From Loripinus fragilis (Eukaryota; Mollusca; Bivalvia; Lucinida; Lucinidae), in the NCBI GenBank assembly GCA_964019695.1, contig OZ026528.1:58708452-58772451 (forward strand): a DNA stretch of 64,000 nucleotides, written 5' to 3'. A program made the translations under genes and the position numbers. This document shows positions 38,110 to 49,012 of the stretch, one piece after another (the stretch's first letter is position 1; each line of letters begins with the position of its first letter). The notes below the pieces were generated by a model. The model saw nothing but the letters and a program-made list of their open reading frames with translations. It searched no databases and was not told the DNA's origin.

Positions 38110-38690
38110 ACAAAATTTCATCATATTTTCAAATCAAGGGTCATAAGTCTGTAGTCATTTGATTAAATTAAACAACATACTCCTTCCCAATAACAACTCT
38201 CATGCAAAGTTTGAAGAAAATTGATCAAATAATGCTCAAGATAGATCACGGAAACCAATTTTCCACATACATTTTGTAAATAAAGGGCAATTACTCTGTG
38301 CTTATTTGACAAAATTTGCCCATCTATGATCCCAAACCACTCCTCCCCAATATCAACTCATATACATGTACAAAGTTTGAAGAAAAAAGGACGTAAATTG
38401 CTCAATATGGTGCACTGAAACCAATTTTCAACACAAATCAAGGGCAATAACTCTGAGTTTACTTGACAAAATTTACCCATCTACAATCCCAAACCACTTT
38501 TCCCCAATATCAACTCTAAAACAAAGTTTGAAGAAAATCCGTCAAAAAATGCTCAAGATAGAGAGCGGAAACAAAGTGGTGACTATGGACGGACATTTGT
38601 GCCCACGGACGGACACTTAACGTAATTTTTTGAACGGAGGGCATAACATAATAGCCCACACTTTTTAAAGTGGCGGGGTATAAATACACG
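38110..38690. repeat. Interspersed element with about three internal tandem units (right-arm copy)
   Basis: This is the reverse complement of 7716-8295. Words such as AAAGTTTGAAGAAAA and GGGCAATNACTCTG recur at intervals of about 150-170 bp. Confidence 0.6.
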
Positions 38691-38850
38691 GTATAATATT
38701 ATACAATTATTGACTTCAATGACTGAGGTTGACATGAGGATCATTTATCTACCCCAAAAAGTGATAATAATTCACCGAGTTCGCATTTTGTCTAGTGTGC
38801 AATGTTAGGGGCTGTGCAATGTTGGGGACTGGACTGGACTCATGGTATGT

Positions 38851-39410
38851 GTAGGGCTGCAACCATACAGTTACCTCACAATACAATATGTATCAGAATA
38901 TTTGCCTCACGATACGATATGTGTCGAGATACATTTTTGACAACTTGAGAACCTTAGAAATAACATACATCTAGGTGATTAGGAGAAATACCCAAATACA
39001 TGAATTAATCTTTGTCATACTGGATGTTTTATGTACTACACTCTTTTCCACTTTTTATCAAATTTATTTAAAATATTCCAATTATTAGCATGTATTTAAA
39101 AGCAGAGCTGAAAACCATGTATATTAAGATTAGCTGGATTCTCAGAAACCAGCTGATACTGTTTCAAAACAGGATAGGTCAAAAGTTTATCATGGAAAAG
39201 GGTATACTAATTTAAGCAGAAAAAATTAAAAAGGAAAAACATTCCTTTTGAACAAAAACATATATTTTTAAATTCATTTCTTAATCTGCATGTAATATAT
39301 AACACGAAATGCTGTATCGTTTATGTATCATGAAATGACCTCATGATACGCGTATCATCAGAAAAAGCATCTTGATACAATACACTTTCAGTGAATCGTT
39401 GCAGCTCTAC
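38851..39410. mobile_element. hAT-like MITE (right-arm copy)
   Basis: The ends are GTAGGGCTGCAAC at 38851 and GTTGCAGCTCTAC at 39410. It is the mirror of 6992-7556. Confidence 0.55.
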
Positions 39411-39714
39411 ATTACACTATCATTAAATTGCCTGCTCACCTACATATATTTCCATCGATAAAACCGACAGAGCACTAGCACCACAAAAAATATATATATT
39501 GACCCTTTCCTGCTAGCAGTGACTTTTGTCATCTGCTGATAACCGGACTCAGATCAGGACCTACAGAATGCCGGTCCTGATCTGGATCCAAATTCCAAAT
39601 CATAACTTTTGACATTCTGCCATGGTTTCTGAAAGATTTTTTAAAAAAAAGTTAATTCTCGACAATAGAGGCTTTGAATGGACTGATTACAGACTGCAAT
39701 TTGGTACAGATTCC

Positions 39715-39904
39715 AGTGGTAGAGTGCTTGACTCGTGACCGAGGGGCCGCGGGTTCGAGCCTCACCGGCGTCACTGGGTTGTGGTCCTTGAGCAAGACAC
39801 ATTTATCCTAGCTTAGTACTGGTTCAACCCAGAAAGACCCGTCCCTGTTTAACTGAAAGATTGTTGATGGGACATAAAGAATCAAATCAAACAAAACAAA
39901 CAAA
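39715..39904 (+). mobile_element. SINE family A, right-arm copy lacking its first 18 bases
   Basis: This is the mirror of the SINE at 6496-6700. The head is deleted: the flank ACAGATTCC at 39706 joins directly to AGTGGTAGAG. Box B-like GGTTCGAGCC and the tail are intact. The other flank, ACAGATTCCATG, is at 39905-39916. Confidence 0.85.
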
Positions 39905-39916
39905 ACAGATTCCATG

Positions 39917-40148
39917 CTCTTCAACTGTACAACAAAACCAGCCACGATCTGCCAGGTTTCCAATCTTCACACAGAGGTCTCTCACCCCTGTTGTCATCTG
40001 CTTTTTGCCATCTTTCTTTATAACAGCACTCTCTTTGAGCTTTTCTTTGATTGCAAAGTGGGCCGTTTAAACCGAGGTTTCGCACCACCGCAGTATTTCA
40101 ATGCCGGTATCATGACGGACTATATTTGCATTGCCCAGAAGGCAGTAC
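39917..40148 (-). pseudogene. Mirror copy of the unknown candidate exon, with an in-frame stop
   Basis: This is the reverse complement of 6252-6483 with a few substitutions. One turns an AAA codon into TAA within the frame that is open on the left. The acceptor-like TTTGTAG is retained at the high-coordinate side. Confidence 0.35.
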
Positions 40149-40338
40149 CTACAAATCAGATGTAAAACTAATTGAAATGCCAGCGAGTACAATTTTTTTA
40201 GAAACCGTGGAAAACAAAATAGATTCTTCTTTTGAAATCAGATCCTAGTTGCAAACTTACACTAGTGCTATAGTACTGCCGCATTAATAAGAAACGCGAA
40301 AATCAACTTAAAGAGCATCTTTTCACGTTATTTTCTCT

Positions 40339-41580
40339 CTTCTGTGGCTCGAACTACCCTATCTTGAACATATTTCATGGTCAAAAATGGTTTTTGAGCT
40401 GAAGAAGTTCTAATGTAAAAGTAAGTGGATGGCACAATTATTTGCCAAAAGCCTTTTCAGAATGTTAAAGGATAAGATCAAGTACAGTCTGAGGTTGCAC
40501 ATGCGAGCATGGACAATACTGTGACTTAACTGTCTAGCTTGCTGTTAAATAATCAATAAGCTCTGAAATAGTGTTACTTAGCCTGTGCGAGAATCCCATT
40601 GAACAGGTAAAATTAATATACGGCCACGTGCGACACAATCCCATTAATCTTGAAGTGGGCTCCAGATAAATTGGCTGGCATAAATCCGGATCCGTTTTAA
40701 GTTTTAATAGTTCTCATTTAAAAGCAGTTAGATGTACATATTTAATTGGATAACTCATGTCCAAAAGGGGCATATGTCATTTTACACAACCATATCACAT
40801 TGGCAGTTAGTTGGCAGGAGAAAAAACTCTTTTCTGGAAAACCGTACTTACTTGAGGTTGGCCGCAGTATCTAATTAATAGTAAACCAGTCTACGAATGT
40901 AAAAGCTCCAGCTACTGTAGCAAAGACTGCCAGAGATCAGATTGGCCCTCGCATAAAAAATTAACTGTAATAGCTCACTTTGTACATAGAACTTCAGGTG
41001 AAGGTGATTGAGACTTTTAAAACTGAAAAAGCTCATTCTTGTACATAGAACTTCTTGTGGTGTTGGAAGACTTATTCAATTGATTACTCACTGTGTGATA
41101 TTGTACATTGGTGTTGGTGACATTTAGCGTTTAGAACATTTTTTTTAATCCATTATCCCCCTTTTACCGGTTTATCCGGGTGCGCCGATAGGTCAGCGGC
41201 GGAGCTCTACGAAACAACAACAACAACGATGGGGCACAAACAAGTTTGAGAAAGGCTCTGTTCCAGAATATCAACAAATTTTCGCTTTTTATTAGCTATT
41301 TCAGTAGAACAGACACAGTAAACAAGGAAAACTAGCAATCATGCTTTTTGACATGCAGCCTCTTTCTCATTTTACACATCCTGTGCCAGAATAAACGGCG
41401 CAATAACGTACCGTTAACCCTTAACGCATTTGTGAATGCACAATCGGAATGCGGTTTTCATTTAAAACCAATTTAGGGATGATCTTTCTGTGATATCTAT
41501 AAATTTATAGAACGATTTATCTATGCATTAATAGATGTACTATAAATTTATAGTATATCTATAAATACAAATCTTTCCTC
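40339..41580. other. Right-arm segment with no left counterpart
   Basis: This replaces the 5.4 kb found between the two left-arm segments. It contains a self-complementary AT-rich stretch at about 41495-41570 (CTATAAATTTATAG and related words) and a short CAACAACAAC run at 41215. No supported gene. Confidence 0.5.
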
Positions 41581-41897
41581 TACCTGATTAAGATTTTGGG
41601 TAGTCTCTGGTTTACCGGGCACATTCTATTCTATTTGTTGAATTGGGGTTTCTACCATATTAGAATCCGAAAAGATTGTAACAACATGGCCTTCAAATGA
41701 TTGAATTGCCCTTACACGAAAAGGAAGCAGGGGTGTGGGGGCGCAGCTCCCATTATTTAACAAGCAAAATGTTAAGATTTAGTCTTACGTCATAAACTGC
41801 GCCCGGTAAACCAGAGGTGCGCCAAGATTTTTGTGAAACAAAGTAATTAGGTGGTCGAAATTAGGTGGAGGTCGAAATATGCCTAAACTTTAGGCCG
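41581..41897 (-). repeat. Outer inverted repeat, right arm, segment 1a
   Basis: This is the reverse complement of about 380-702, including two copies of the CCGGTAAACCAGAG-type motif flanking the segment in inverted orientation. Confidence 0.85.
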
Positions 41898-44105
41898 GTC
41901 AGACACTAGCACTGAATTCAGGGCGATATGATGGATTTTTATTTTATGTTATCATATAGCCCTGATTTTTTAAGCCTCTATCTTTTCCCCTACTGTTATC
42001 GTGGACGTAAACCAAGTTGAAAACACATTTCCAAACAGTGTCTTCCTCTAACACTACTCCATTTTGTATGTTTATAGGTTTATCTATATTTTGCTTTTTA
42101 GTTTGCCGCTGATGCATACCTGATTAGTTCTAAAAAGATAAAATACTCCTGTCCACACAGAATGTTTACACTATTTGTTTTCAAAACATGGCGTCATTTT
42201 TGTCTTCTGAGCTGAAGAGCATGCTTTTTCTGTGGGTACTAAAGTCACGCATGAATTTGTTTTTGTATTTAATGTACCGACAATGACCCGTTTATTTTCC
42301 GTTTTCTGAATACACAGATGTTTTAACAACATTAAATACCAAAATCAGACTTTTACAATGTTTTCTTTTACCTTCCTTATTATCATAATTGGCCTAAAAT
42401 GATCATACCTGGTCTGTTGAGATTAAAAGAATCCAATACCATCTCACCATACATTTGTTACATGTAGATATTTGCCAAAAAAGATGACCAATTACTGATC
42501 TACCTGGGGCCGCCTTTTACCAATTTGTTGCCATCGAGAACTACCCAGTTGGACATGTACAAACTTTGTCCGAGGAGTTCTTAATGGCAATGGATGGGAT
42601 CCTTTTTTGTGCATAGAGGTTGATTTTTATGGTGACCTCTCTCACCATTTGTAATAGGTTTTCTTTTAATATTTTGATGAATGTCTACGAATAAAGGTCA
42701 ATCTTCAACCTAGTATGCAAATTTTTCACCCTGGTTCTGTATTCCAACGGATGTCACTGGATTGAAAATTGACTATTTTCAGATAAGGAACTCCCCACTT
42801 CCGCTAACAGGAAATACATAGAAAAAAATCCAAATGGTTTTGCATATTCAAACAATGACATCATTATACAATTCTAATCATAAACCATTGTGCACATGTT
42901 CAAAAAGAAGGTCAAAACACCCAATGTCTCTATATAAGATTCACGTGGCGCATTAAAAACGATGGGTACCAACTGTGTGTATTAACTGATAGCCTATTGG
43001 AACATAAGCGTGTGAAAGTAAAGCTATTCAGCGTGCAGCAAGGTTAGCCATGAAATAAAAAATATTTTCTTTCACTAATATCTTACTGATCACTGTGCAA
43101 AAGTAATTTGATTCTGATCTTTCCAATCCATCGCTTCTTGTCGTAAACAAGCTGACCCTCTCTCGGTTCAGAGGTCAATGTACTCTTGCGTTAGCTTGCT
43201 ACTTTTGGCAGGAAACTTGTCACGTGAGCACATGATCAGAATAACAAATGTCCGCCTTGTTGGAAAAGTCCATTTTCGGTCTGATTATGACATTTTGGGA
43301 CATGACAAAGCTTCCTTTCCGAAAGTTAGATTTATACGGGTGGGGTATGTGATTGTTAAGGATTTCTGTCAAGTAAGTATCTCATTATCTTTGGCATGCT
43401 ATATTAAATTGAAATCAAACCATTCTTGGAAATCGACTTTCATTTTCTGAAATAGGTCATTACTCGTTATAATTTAATAGAAAATAGGGGGCGCTACAAT
43501 GCACAATAATACAGAAACGTGACTGCTGCGAGCGTACCAACATTGAGTAAGTTAACAGAATCAATGGTTTTAACAATTTTGCCCTGATTTTCAAAAATCA
43601 AACACCTACTTGTTTCTTATAATGTCCAAAATCCATTGTTAATCTTATTATAATAATGTACTGAGTTTTTGAAAAAGCGCTGACATACCTTACCTAGTCA
43701 TGGGGAGTATAACCAGTACCAGGTTTTATTATAATATTTCTCAACGTTTTATTAAGTTCATCTCATCAATTCAACATCCGAATTTTATCGCAAAAACGTC
43801 ATCACCCCTAGCTCGTGAAAAGCATGCAAAATGGCTGCGATGAGCCGAAAAACAACAACAAGAACATGATATTACAGATTGCATTGATCGTGTCATAATA
43901 ACAAAGTCAATGGTAACATTTTTATAACTTTGGTTGTGTATGTAAAACACATGAAGAAGTCTAAATGGTTGGATTGTCAAGGAAACGAGTTTTTCCCAAA
44001 ACAAAAGGGGACTCCATCATTGGTCAAGATAGAGCACAAAAACACTGCGACTTTAGATTCAGCCAGATCGAAAAAAAATCTAAAGTCGCAGTTCTGCAAC
44101 TAGTC
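41898..44105. mobile_element. 2.2-kb insertion splitting the right arm
   Basis: The 9-bp word GTCAGACAC occurs at both edges (about 41899 and 44102). The uninterrupted left arm has the near-identical GTGAGACAC at the equivalent site, which suggests a 9-bp target duplication. Hairpins lie just inside each end: TCAGGGCGATATGAT with ATCATATAGCCCTGA (about 41928-41975), and CTGCGACTTTAGATT with AATCTAAAGTCGCAG (about 44046-44092). No long matching terminal repeats were seen. No transposase is recognisable. An ORF at 43178-43450 has an acceptor-like CTCTCTCGGTTCAG before it and a donor-like CAAGTAAGTAT inside, but I cannot identify it. Confidence 0.55.
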
Positions 44106-44283
44106 AGACACCGGAATTTGATGCTTTCCTGTTCCGCCATTTCTACTGACTGTCATACAATATATATCATACTATACCTTGACTCGAGCAAATATGTCTG
44201 CACCAGCCAAGCAATTCATTTCCAGTATTTATCAGCTGTTTATTTTAAACAAAATGTCTCCATTGTTTTGATATTAGACTCTA
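44106..44283 (-). repeat. Outer inverted repeat, right arm, segment 1b (outer end)
   Basis: This is the reverse complement of about 196-377. Homology ends at ATTAGACTCT near 44283. The next 20 bp are the target region of the LTR element and recur at 49293-49312. Confidence 0.85.
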
Positions 44284-44300
44284 TTGCGTCATAGGATATG

Positions 44301-44304
44301 CCAC
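44301..44304 (+). repeat. Target-site duplication, 5' copy
   Basis: CCAC occurs here and at 49209-49212. The intact target GGATATGCCACCTTTGATC is preserved near 49301-49320, confirming the element boundaries. Confidence 0.85.
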
Positions 44305-44500
44305 TATGGTAAAATTGGGTTAGATGGTGCGACCAGTCTGGAAGACGCATGACAGTTGTACAGCTAGACGAAGATGGACTATTAGACTAAAGGCACATGG
44401 TAGCTATTGCAGTGGATACATTCCCAACTGTACCAGCTTAGTGCCGGGTCTACACAAGTCACAGACCTATGTAGGAGAGGTATATTCCTATTTCTCTATA
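44305..44500 (+). repeat. 5' LTR
   Basis: This begins TATGGTAAAATTGGG and ends TTTCTCTATA. It matches 49013-49208 with about six mismatches and no gaps. Confidence 0.9.
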
Positions 44501-44501
44501 T

Positions 44502-44518
44502 TGGCGCTGCGAGCAGGG
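44502..44518 (+). promoter_or_regulatory. Primer-binding site, possibly tRNA-Ser
   Basis: TGGCGCTGCGAGCAGGG starts two bases after the LTR. Its complement ends CGCAGCGCCA and resembles the 3' end of a eukaryotic tRNA-Ser. The tRNA identity is from memory and should be treated as tentative. Confidence 0.6.
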
Positions 44519-44888
44519 TCGAGAAGAAGAGGTTTGTCAGGATTTTGACAGATGTCATTAGTTTTCGTGACTCTGCAGGATTGAAGCAAGGGAATAAAGA
44601 CCGGCCAGTCAGCGTATTGAGGAAGTCTGCGGGATTTGGTCCGTGATATTCAGGTGCAGATAACTTGCATTTTTATGAAAATATTGTTTTGTTTTTTGTA
44701 AAAATTTGGAAATCCATCGCTAAATGATTGGCTGAAATTGGCCACTACAGTTCATAAAATTAAACTATAGAAAATTCAGATTTATTTGGAATTTAACGCT
44801 TTTTTCACTGTTTAAAAACAACAGATACTATTCCAGCCTATAAAAAAATAAAGGAGGGAGAAAAGGAGACATAATTTTTATTAGATAA

Positions 44889-44957
44889 AACGTCCCCAAG
44901 TCAACACGTCGGCGAAGTGATGATTTTATTGGATAACGTCCCCAAGTCAACACGTCG
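44889..44957 (+). repeat. 46-bp direct repeat in the Gag leader
   Basis: AACGTCCCCAAGTCAACACG occurs at 44889 and again at about 44935 in the untranslated leader, upstream of the gag start. Confidence 0.75.
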
Positions 44958-45169
44958 CCACACGTAATCAGCATCACTGTTTTCGGCTTTCATTAACCAA
45001 GTCAGTTCTTTACAATTTCTAAGTTTTCTGGATAATCTTTTGAGGCCAATATTAAAAACAAAAACAATAAAAGGCTGGCTAAATTTCTAATTAATGAAGA
45101 ATTTGAGTGATTAATTGTCTCTACATTAATTGCTGCACTAGTTGCTAAAAGCAGGACCTTTCCATTTCC

Positions 45170-48100
45170 ATGATGTCACAGTTCAGTCAAGATACAGATC
45201 CATGGAATTCATCAGGGCACTTCCCTTCCCCTTTTCAACCTACATGGGGAGAATGCCAGAGATTCACAGCTTTAGACTGGTGGAGAGTTGGATATGTTCC
45301 GGATGGAGAACAGTCAATATTGGGGCACTGCCCGTCACAGGCAACATTAAGGCACTGCCCACCACAGACAACATTTGGGCACAGCCCGTCACAGGGATAT
45401 TCATTGTATCCCATAGAGGCTCCACCAGGACACAGTCCGTGTGGGTTTGGGAGTACCCAATTAGCCGCTCCCATTGGGGCTTTAAGCCCGGGTTATCAGC
45501 CAAATCTCAGTTACATACCAAGTGGGGAGTCATTAAATCAGTCTTCATTCCAGTCTGTTTGGGATGCGCAGCCCGATTATCAACAAATCAGTCATCCTCA
45601 GCAATCAACACCATTTAATACACATTTTCAGAATGAGTTTCAACAGGAATTCACAAACCATACACATGCATCAAGCTCACTAAGCTATTACTCAGACCAA
45701 AACACCAACTTCCAATCATTGCCGAAGTACCTGTCTTTTGACCCATCCAACTCAAAGTGGTCAGACTTTTATCGTAAATTTGAGCATTATGCAAAAGACA
45801 AACATTGGTCTTCACAGGAGTGTAAGTCCAATTTGAAGTATGTATTGCAAGGGGAAGCAGCAGATCATCTAGCTTATCTAAATGAACTGGTACCCAACCT
45901 CCCATATTATGATTTGATCATGCAAATGGAACAGCACATGGAATCACAGGATCTCACTGATCCACAATTTAACCAGTTGCATCACCAAAGAACATTTGAT
46001 ATAGACTGCTCCTACACATCCACCCCTAATTCTCAGAATACTTGTTACCAGCCATCTGCATATCACACTCAAGTTGTGGGCACACAGCACCTAACATCAT
46101 TTCCAGAACCCCATTTGCAAAGTCAGGGAAAGTTTATAAGCTACAGAGGTTCTCACGATGACACCTATTCGTCATTTGATTTTTCAGGGGATAATGCAAT
46201 GGTGCACGGCCCGTTCCAGAATGGTGAAATGTTGAGTAGAGGTGTTCCAGCCCTGGAAGAGATGGCATGCCTCGAGAATTTACCTTGTGACACACTGGAC
46301 ATGAAAGAGCAGTTTGTTTCTTTTCAGGTTCCACCAGTGGCTGAACAAAATGGGGAGTCCCGCGAAAGTCAGATTGGCAGAGGTGTATTACACCAGGGTT
46401 CTTGTCATGACAGTTCATACTCAGAGCACCAAATTGAGTTTGAAGAGATATGCCTTCCTAGTAAAACAAGACAAGATAAAGGACTCAAGTCCGAGAAAAA
46501 TATTGCCAAAAATAAGGAAGAGGGACTTGTATCTCTAAAAAGTAAGTCCAGGAAATCGGCCAGGGAACTACCCGCAAAACAATGGCCAAGCATTGCTAGC
46601 CTGTTACCATTCCCAGAAAAAGGTAAAGGCATACAGAAAATTCATAGAAACAGCCTGTCAGTTGAAGAGGCTGAGGAACTACTTTGGCCTGAACCTACAG
46701 AGCTGCAGTTGGTCCAAGGCAATAGCTCTGAAATATACCCAGAGATTCAGGAGTCAAAATCCGAGATCACAGATTTCTGGTGGGATAGCATGGTATCAAC
46801 AGAGCTTGGGCCAAGAGATAAAAGGGAGAGTCTTGAAAACTGCGAAGACTACATCGACTTCATGTATGGCAAGTTGTGTGGAACCTCGCCACTAAATAAG
46901 GAAATACCCAACACCCTACATGAGGATGAAGAATGGATTGACCGAACATTCAAAGAGATGCTGGTCCAGCCATATTCAGCTTGGAATCCATCCATGAGTC
47001 TTGATGGAGATCTGAGCACTGTGCAGTTAGAAAAGATTAGAGAGGACTCATACTACCAGAAAAAACAAGAGAGCTCAAGTATGGTAGTGACAGAACAATT
47101 GACTTCGTCCCAAATAAGTAGCAACAAGCTGGAGCTAAGCTCCAAGGCTACATCAGAAAATAAACTTGAGCCAGTCAATCATGTAAAAGCTTTTCTATTT
47201 CAGGGACAAAATACGAAAGATGATCAAGCGGCATTCCAAATTAGTAGCAATGAGCTGGAGCTAAGCTCCGAGGCTACGCCAAAAGTGACGCTTGAGTTAG
47301 TTGATAGCCTAAACGTCTCTCTTCAGTTTCAGAGACAAAGTACAGAAGTTGAAAAAGAACAGAGAGAAAATATTACAGCGTCCCCAATGTGTAGCAATAA
47401 ACAGGAGCTATGCTCCGAGGCTACGTCCCATAAAAATGACAATCAAAATTTACTTCTATTACAGGGACAAGAAGCGATTTATCCAGATGGGTCAGAGAAT
47501 GAAAAAGCATCCCATGCTGTTAATGATAACAACAAACTGGAGCTAGACTCCGAGATAACTTGTAATCCTTATCCTTCTAGTTCTTTTACATATCATTTAG
47601 GTAACCCAGCTGGAGAAGATCAGGATCCGGACTCAGATTCCATGAGCATATGGGAAGATATATCAATTTGTCATTTTCCTTCTTCTTCAATGTTGAGTGT
47701 CCATGTTTGTTTGCAGGATGTCACACTTCAGGCTGTCGTGGACACTGCAGCAACTGTGACAATTATTTCTGACAGTATTTTCAGGGAGCTGGAGCCTAAG
47801 CCACCATATTTGAAGAAAGTTATTCTCCACACCGCAGGGCGGGACCTGAGGATGGATGGTTTTGTTGTAGGTCCATTGACCCTGAAGCTGGGGGAAATCA
47901 CCTTCCCCGAGGCAGTTTATGTGGCCCCGATCCAAGATGATATGCTGTTGGGTCTAGATTTCATGCTAAGGCATGGAGTAGACATTAAGCTGAATGACAG
48001 GTGCCTTGATTTCAGGGGAAAAGGACAGAAGGTGCCCATAGAAGTAGAAAGGATGGGCACTAGTAAGGAAAGCCAAGTTAAAAAGGTTACACTATTAGAG

Positions 48101-48475
48101 AAAACTGTTAAGGTGCCACCCAACACCGTCCTAAGACTACAATGTAAGATCTCTGATAGTTTAAATGATAATATCATTGAGCCAGAAGGTGATTTGGATG
48201 TGATCCTGCCAAGGTCATTACACTCAGCTGGGTCAAAGCCAAAGGTGTGCTCGGTAAATGTTACCGATAGTTTAGTTAGGCTAAGACAGAAACAGCTGGT
48301 GGCCAAAGTGTTTCCAGTTTGTACTGCTTCTTTAATTTCAGTCGATGATACCTGGCAGTATGGCCTCTATGTTTCAGTTGACAGCACCAGGGCATACAGC
48401 ATCTCAGTAAATGTTAAATCATTTCAGAAAGTTGAAGATGGAGGAAAATGGCCATGGGATCCTGGTGGTTGTTAA
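45170..48475 (+). CDS. Gag-protease polyprotein of the LTR retrotransposon (1101 aa)
   Basis: The open frame is uninterrupted. The start is a double ATG. Residues about 50-76 form a His-Cys-Pro-rich repeat (GHCPSQ, RHCPPQ, GHSPSQ). Residues about 183-250 match a Ty3-type capsid-like pattern (KWSDFYRKFEHYA, then GEAADHL), expected to assemble virus-like particles. Residues about 648-800 contain four degenerate SSNKLELSSEAT-type repeats spaced 42-50 residues apart. A retropepsin fold follows: catalytic Asp858 in VVDTAATVTIIS, with Ala where most relatives have Gly, and MLLGLDFML at about 925-933. The C-terminal 150 residues resemble the protease-RT linker of Ty3/gypsy Pol, then the frame ends before any RT. 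I see no CCHC zinc knuckle. Other-frame ORFs in this interval are shadows. Confidence 0.9.
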   Translation: MMSQFSQDTDPWNSSGHFPSPFQPTWGECQRFTALDWWRVGYVPDGEQSILGHCPSQATLRHCPPQTTFGHSPSQGYSLYPIEAPPGHSPCGFGSTQLAAPIGALSPGYQPNLSYIPSGESLNQSSFQSVWDAQPDYQQISHPQQSTPFNTHFQNEFQQEFTNHTHASSSLSYYSDQNTNFQSLPKYLSFDPSNSKWSDFYRKFEHYAKDKHWSSQECKSNLKYVLQGEAADHLAYLNELVPNLPYYDLIMQMEQHMESQDLTDPQFNQLHHQRTFDIDCSYTSTPNSQNTCYQPSAYHTQVVGTQHLTSFPEPHLQSQGKFISYRGSHDDTYSSFDFSGDNAMVHGPFQNGEMLSRGVPALEEMACLENLPCDTLDMKEQFVSFQVPPVAEQNGESRESQIGRGVLHQGSCHDSSYSEHQIEFEEICLPSKTRQDKGLKSEKNIAKNKEEGLVSLKSKSRKSARELPAKQWPSIASLLPFPEKGKGIQKIHRNSLSVEEAEELLWPEPTELQLVQGNSSEIYPEIQESKSEITDFWWDSMVSTELGPRDKRESLENCEDYIDFMYGKLCGTSPLNKEIPNTLHEDEEWIDRTFKEMLVQPYSAWNPSMSLDGDLSTVQLEKIREDSYYQKKQESSSMVVTEQLTSSQISSNKLELSSKATSENKLEPVNHVKAFLFQGQNTKDDQAAFQISSNELELSSEATPKVTLELVDSLNVSLQFQRQSTEVEKEQRENITASPMCSNKQELCSEATSHKNDNQNLLLLQGQEAIYPDGSENEKASHAVNDNNKLELDSEITCNPYPSSSFTYHLGNPAGEDQDPDSDSMSIWEDISICHFPSSSMLSVHVCLQDVTLQAVVDTAATVTIISDSIFRELEPKPPYLKKVILHTAGRDLRMDGFVVGPLTLKLGEITFPEAVYVAPIQDDMLLGLDFMLRHGVDIKLNDRCLDFRGKGQKVPIEVERMGTSKESQVKKVTLLEKTVKVPPNTVLRLQCKISDSLNDNIIEPEGDLDVILPRSLHSAGSKPKVCSVNVTDSLVRLRQKQLVAKVFPVCTASLISVDDTWQYGLYVSVDSTRAYSISVNVKSFQKVEDGGKWPWDPGGC

Positions 48476-48992
48476 TCCAACAACCTATATAATGGAGACA
48501 GTTTGGTTAGTGATAAGTTTGTCTCCGGGGGATTAGTCCGAGCCTACAAGAATCTATGGATACATATCCGCGACCTGGTCATCAGCACCAGTGAAATTAA
48601 AAGGGGTCTTACCCCGTGAAATGGACCTACAGAGTCTGATGCAGGACTGCTTAAGTTTTCATGCAAATAACTGGAGCATGCTCCGTGGGAACTTTTATTA
48701 TTTGTTGACTGCAGTCTGAACCATTTAAGAATGGTAGAGAAGAGCACAGAACCTATTTCTGCCACCATGTTTAACAGATGAAGTATGGGATATTATCCCG
48801 AGTTGTAATATTGAAGACAGGGATATCCCGAGAAACTATAGAAAAGCCTTGGCCAGAAGAAAACCCAGAGCATTGGAGAGGCTTGAAGCTACCAATTCTT
48901 AGAAGGGAATATGGAGGTCCCAAGAAGTGCCTATCCACATACTGCAAGATGGCCTTTTACCCGAGACTATTCAGGGTGGTAAGGGGCCCTTT
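48476..48992 (+). other. 3' untranslated part of the LTR element
   Basis: This lies between the Gag-protease stop and the polypurine tract. The ORF at 48778-49020 runs into the LTR and has no recognisable domain. The RT-RNase H-integrase segment expected here is missing altogether. Confidence 0.6.
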
Positions 48993-49012
48993 AAAAACAA
49001 AAGAGGGACGAG
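48993..49012 (+). promoter_or_regulatory. Polypurine tract
   Basis: AAAAACAAAAGAGGGACGAG lies directly before the 3' LTR and is the expected plus-strand primer. Confidence 0.75.

Larger units (their letters stand above)
37364..40338 (-). repeat. Outer inverted repeat, right arm, segment 2
   Basis: This is the reverse complement of 6062-9215. Differences include two instead of three C/A-tract units, loss of the SINE head and an in-frame TAA in the candidate exon. ORFs at 37727-38124 are homopolymer or shadow readings. Confidence 0.9.

Noticed and set aside
42186..42282. First-exon-like ATGGCG with an open frame of about 30 codons
   Set aside because: Short, with no donor at a sensible place and no recognisable product. 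It lies inside the 2.2-kb insertion.
196..44283. Maverick/Polinton-type giant transposon
   Set aside because: The long inverted repeats suggested it, but no polymerase B, integrase, ATPase, protease or capsid gene is present between the arms.
45142..47546. Several 74-158 codon ORFs overlapping the Gag-protease frame
   Set aside because: They are shadows in other frames of the 1101-codon ORF, whose domains are recognisable.
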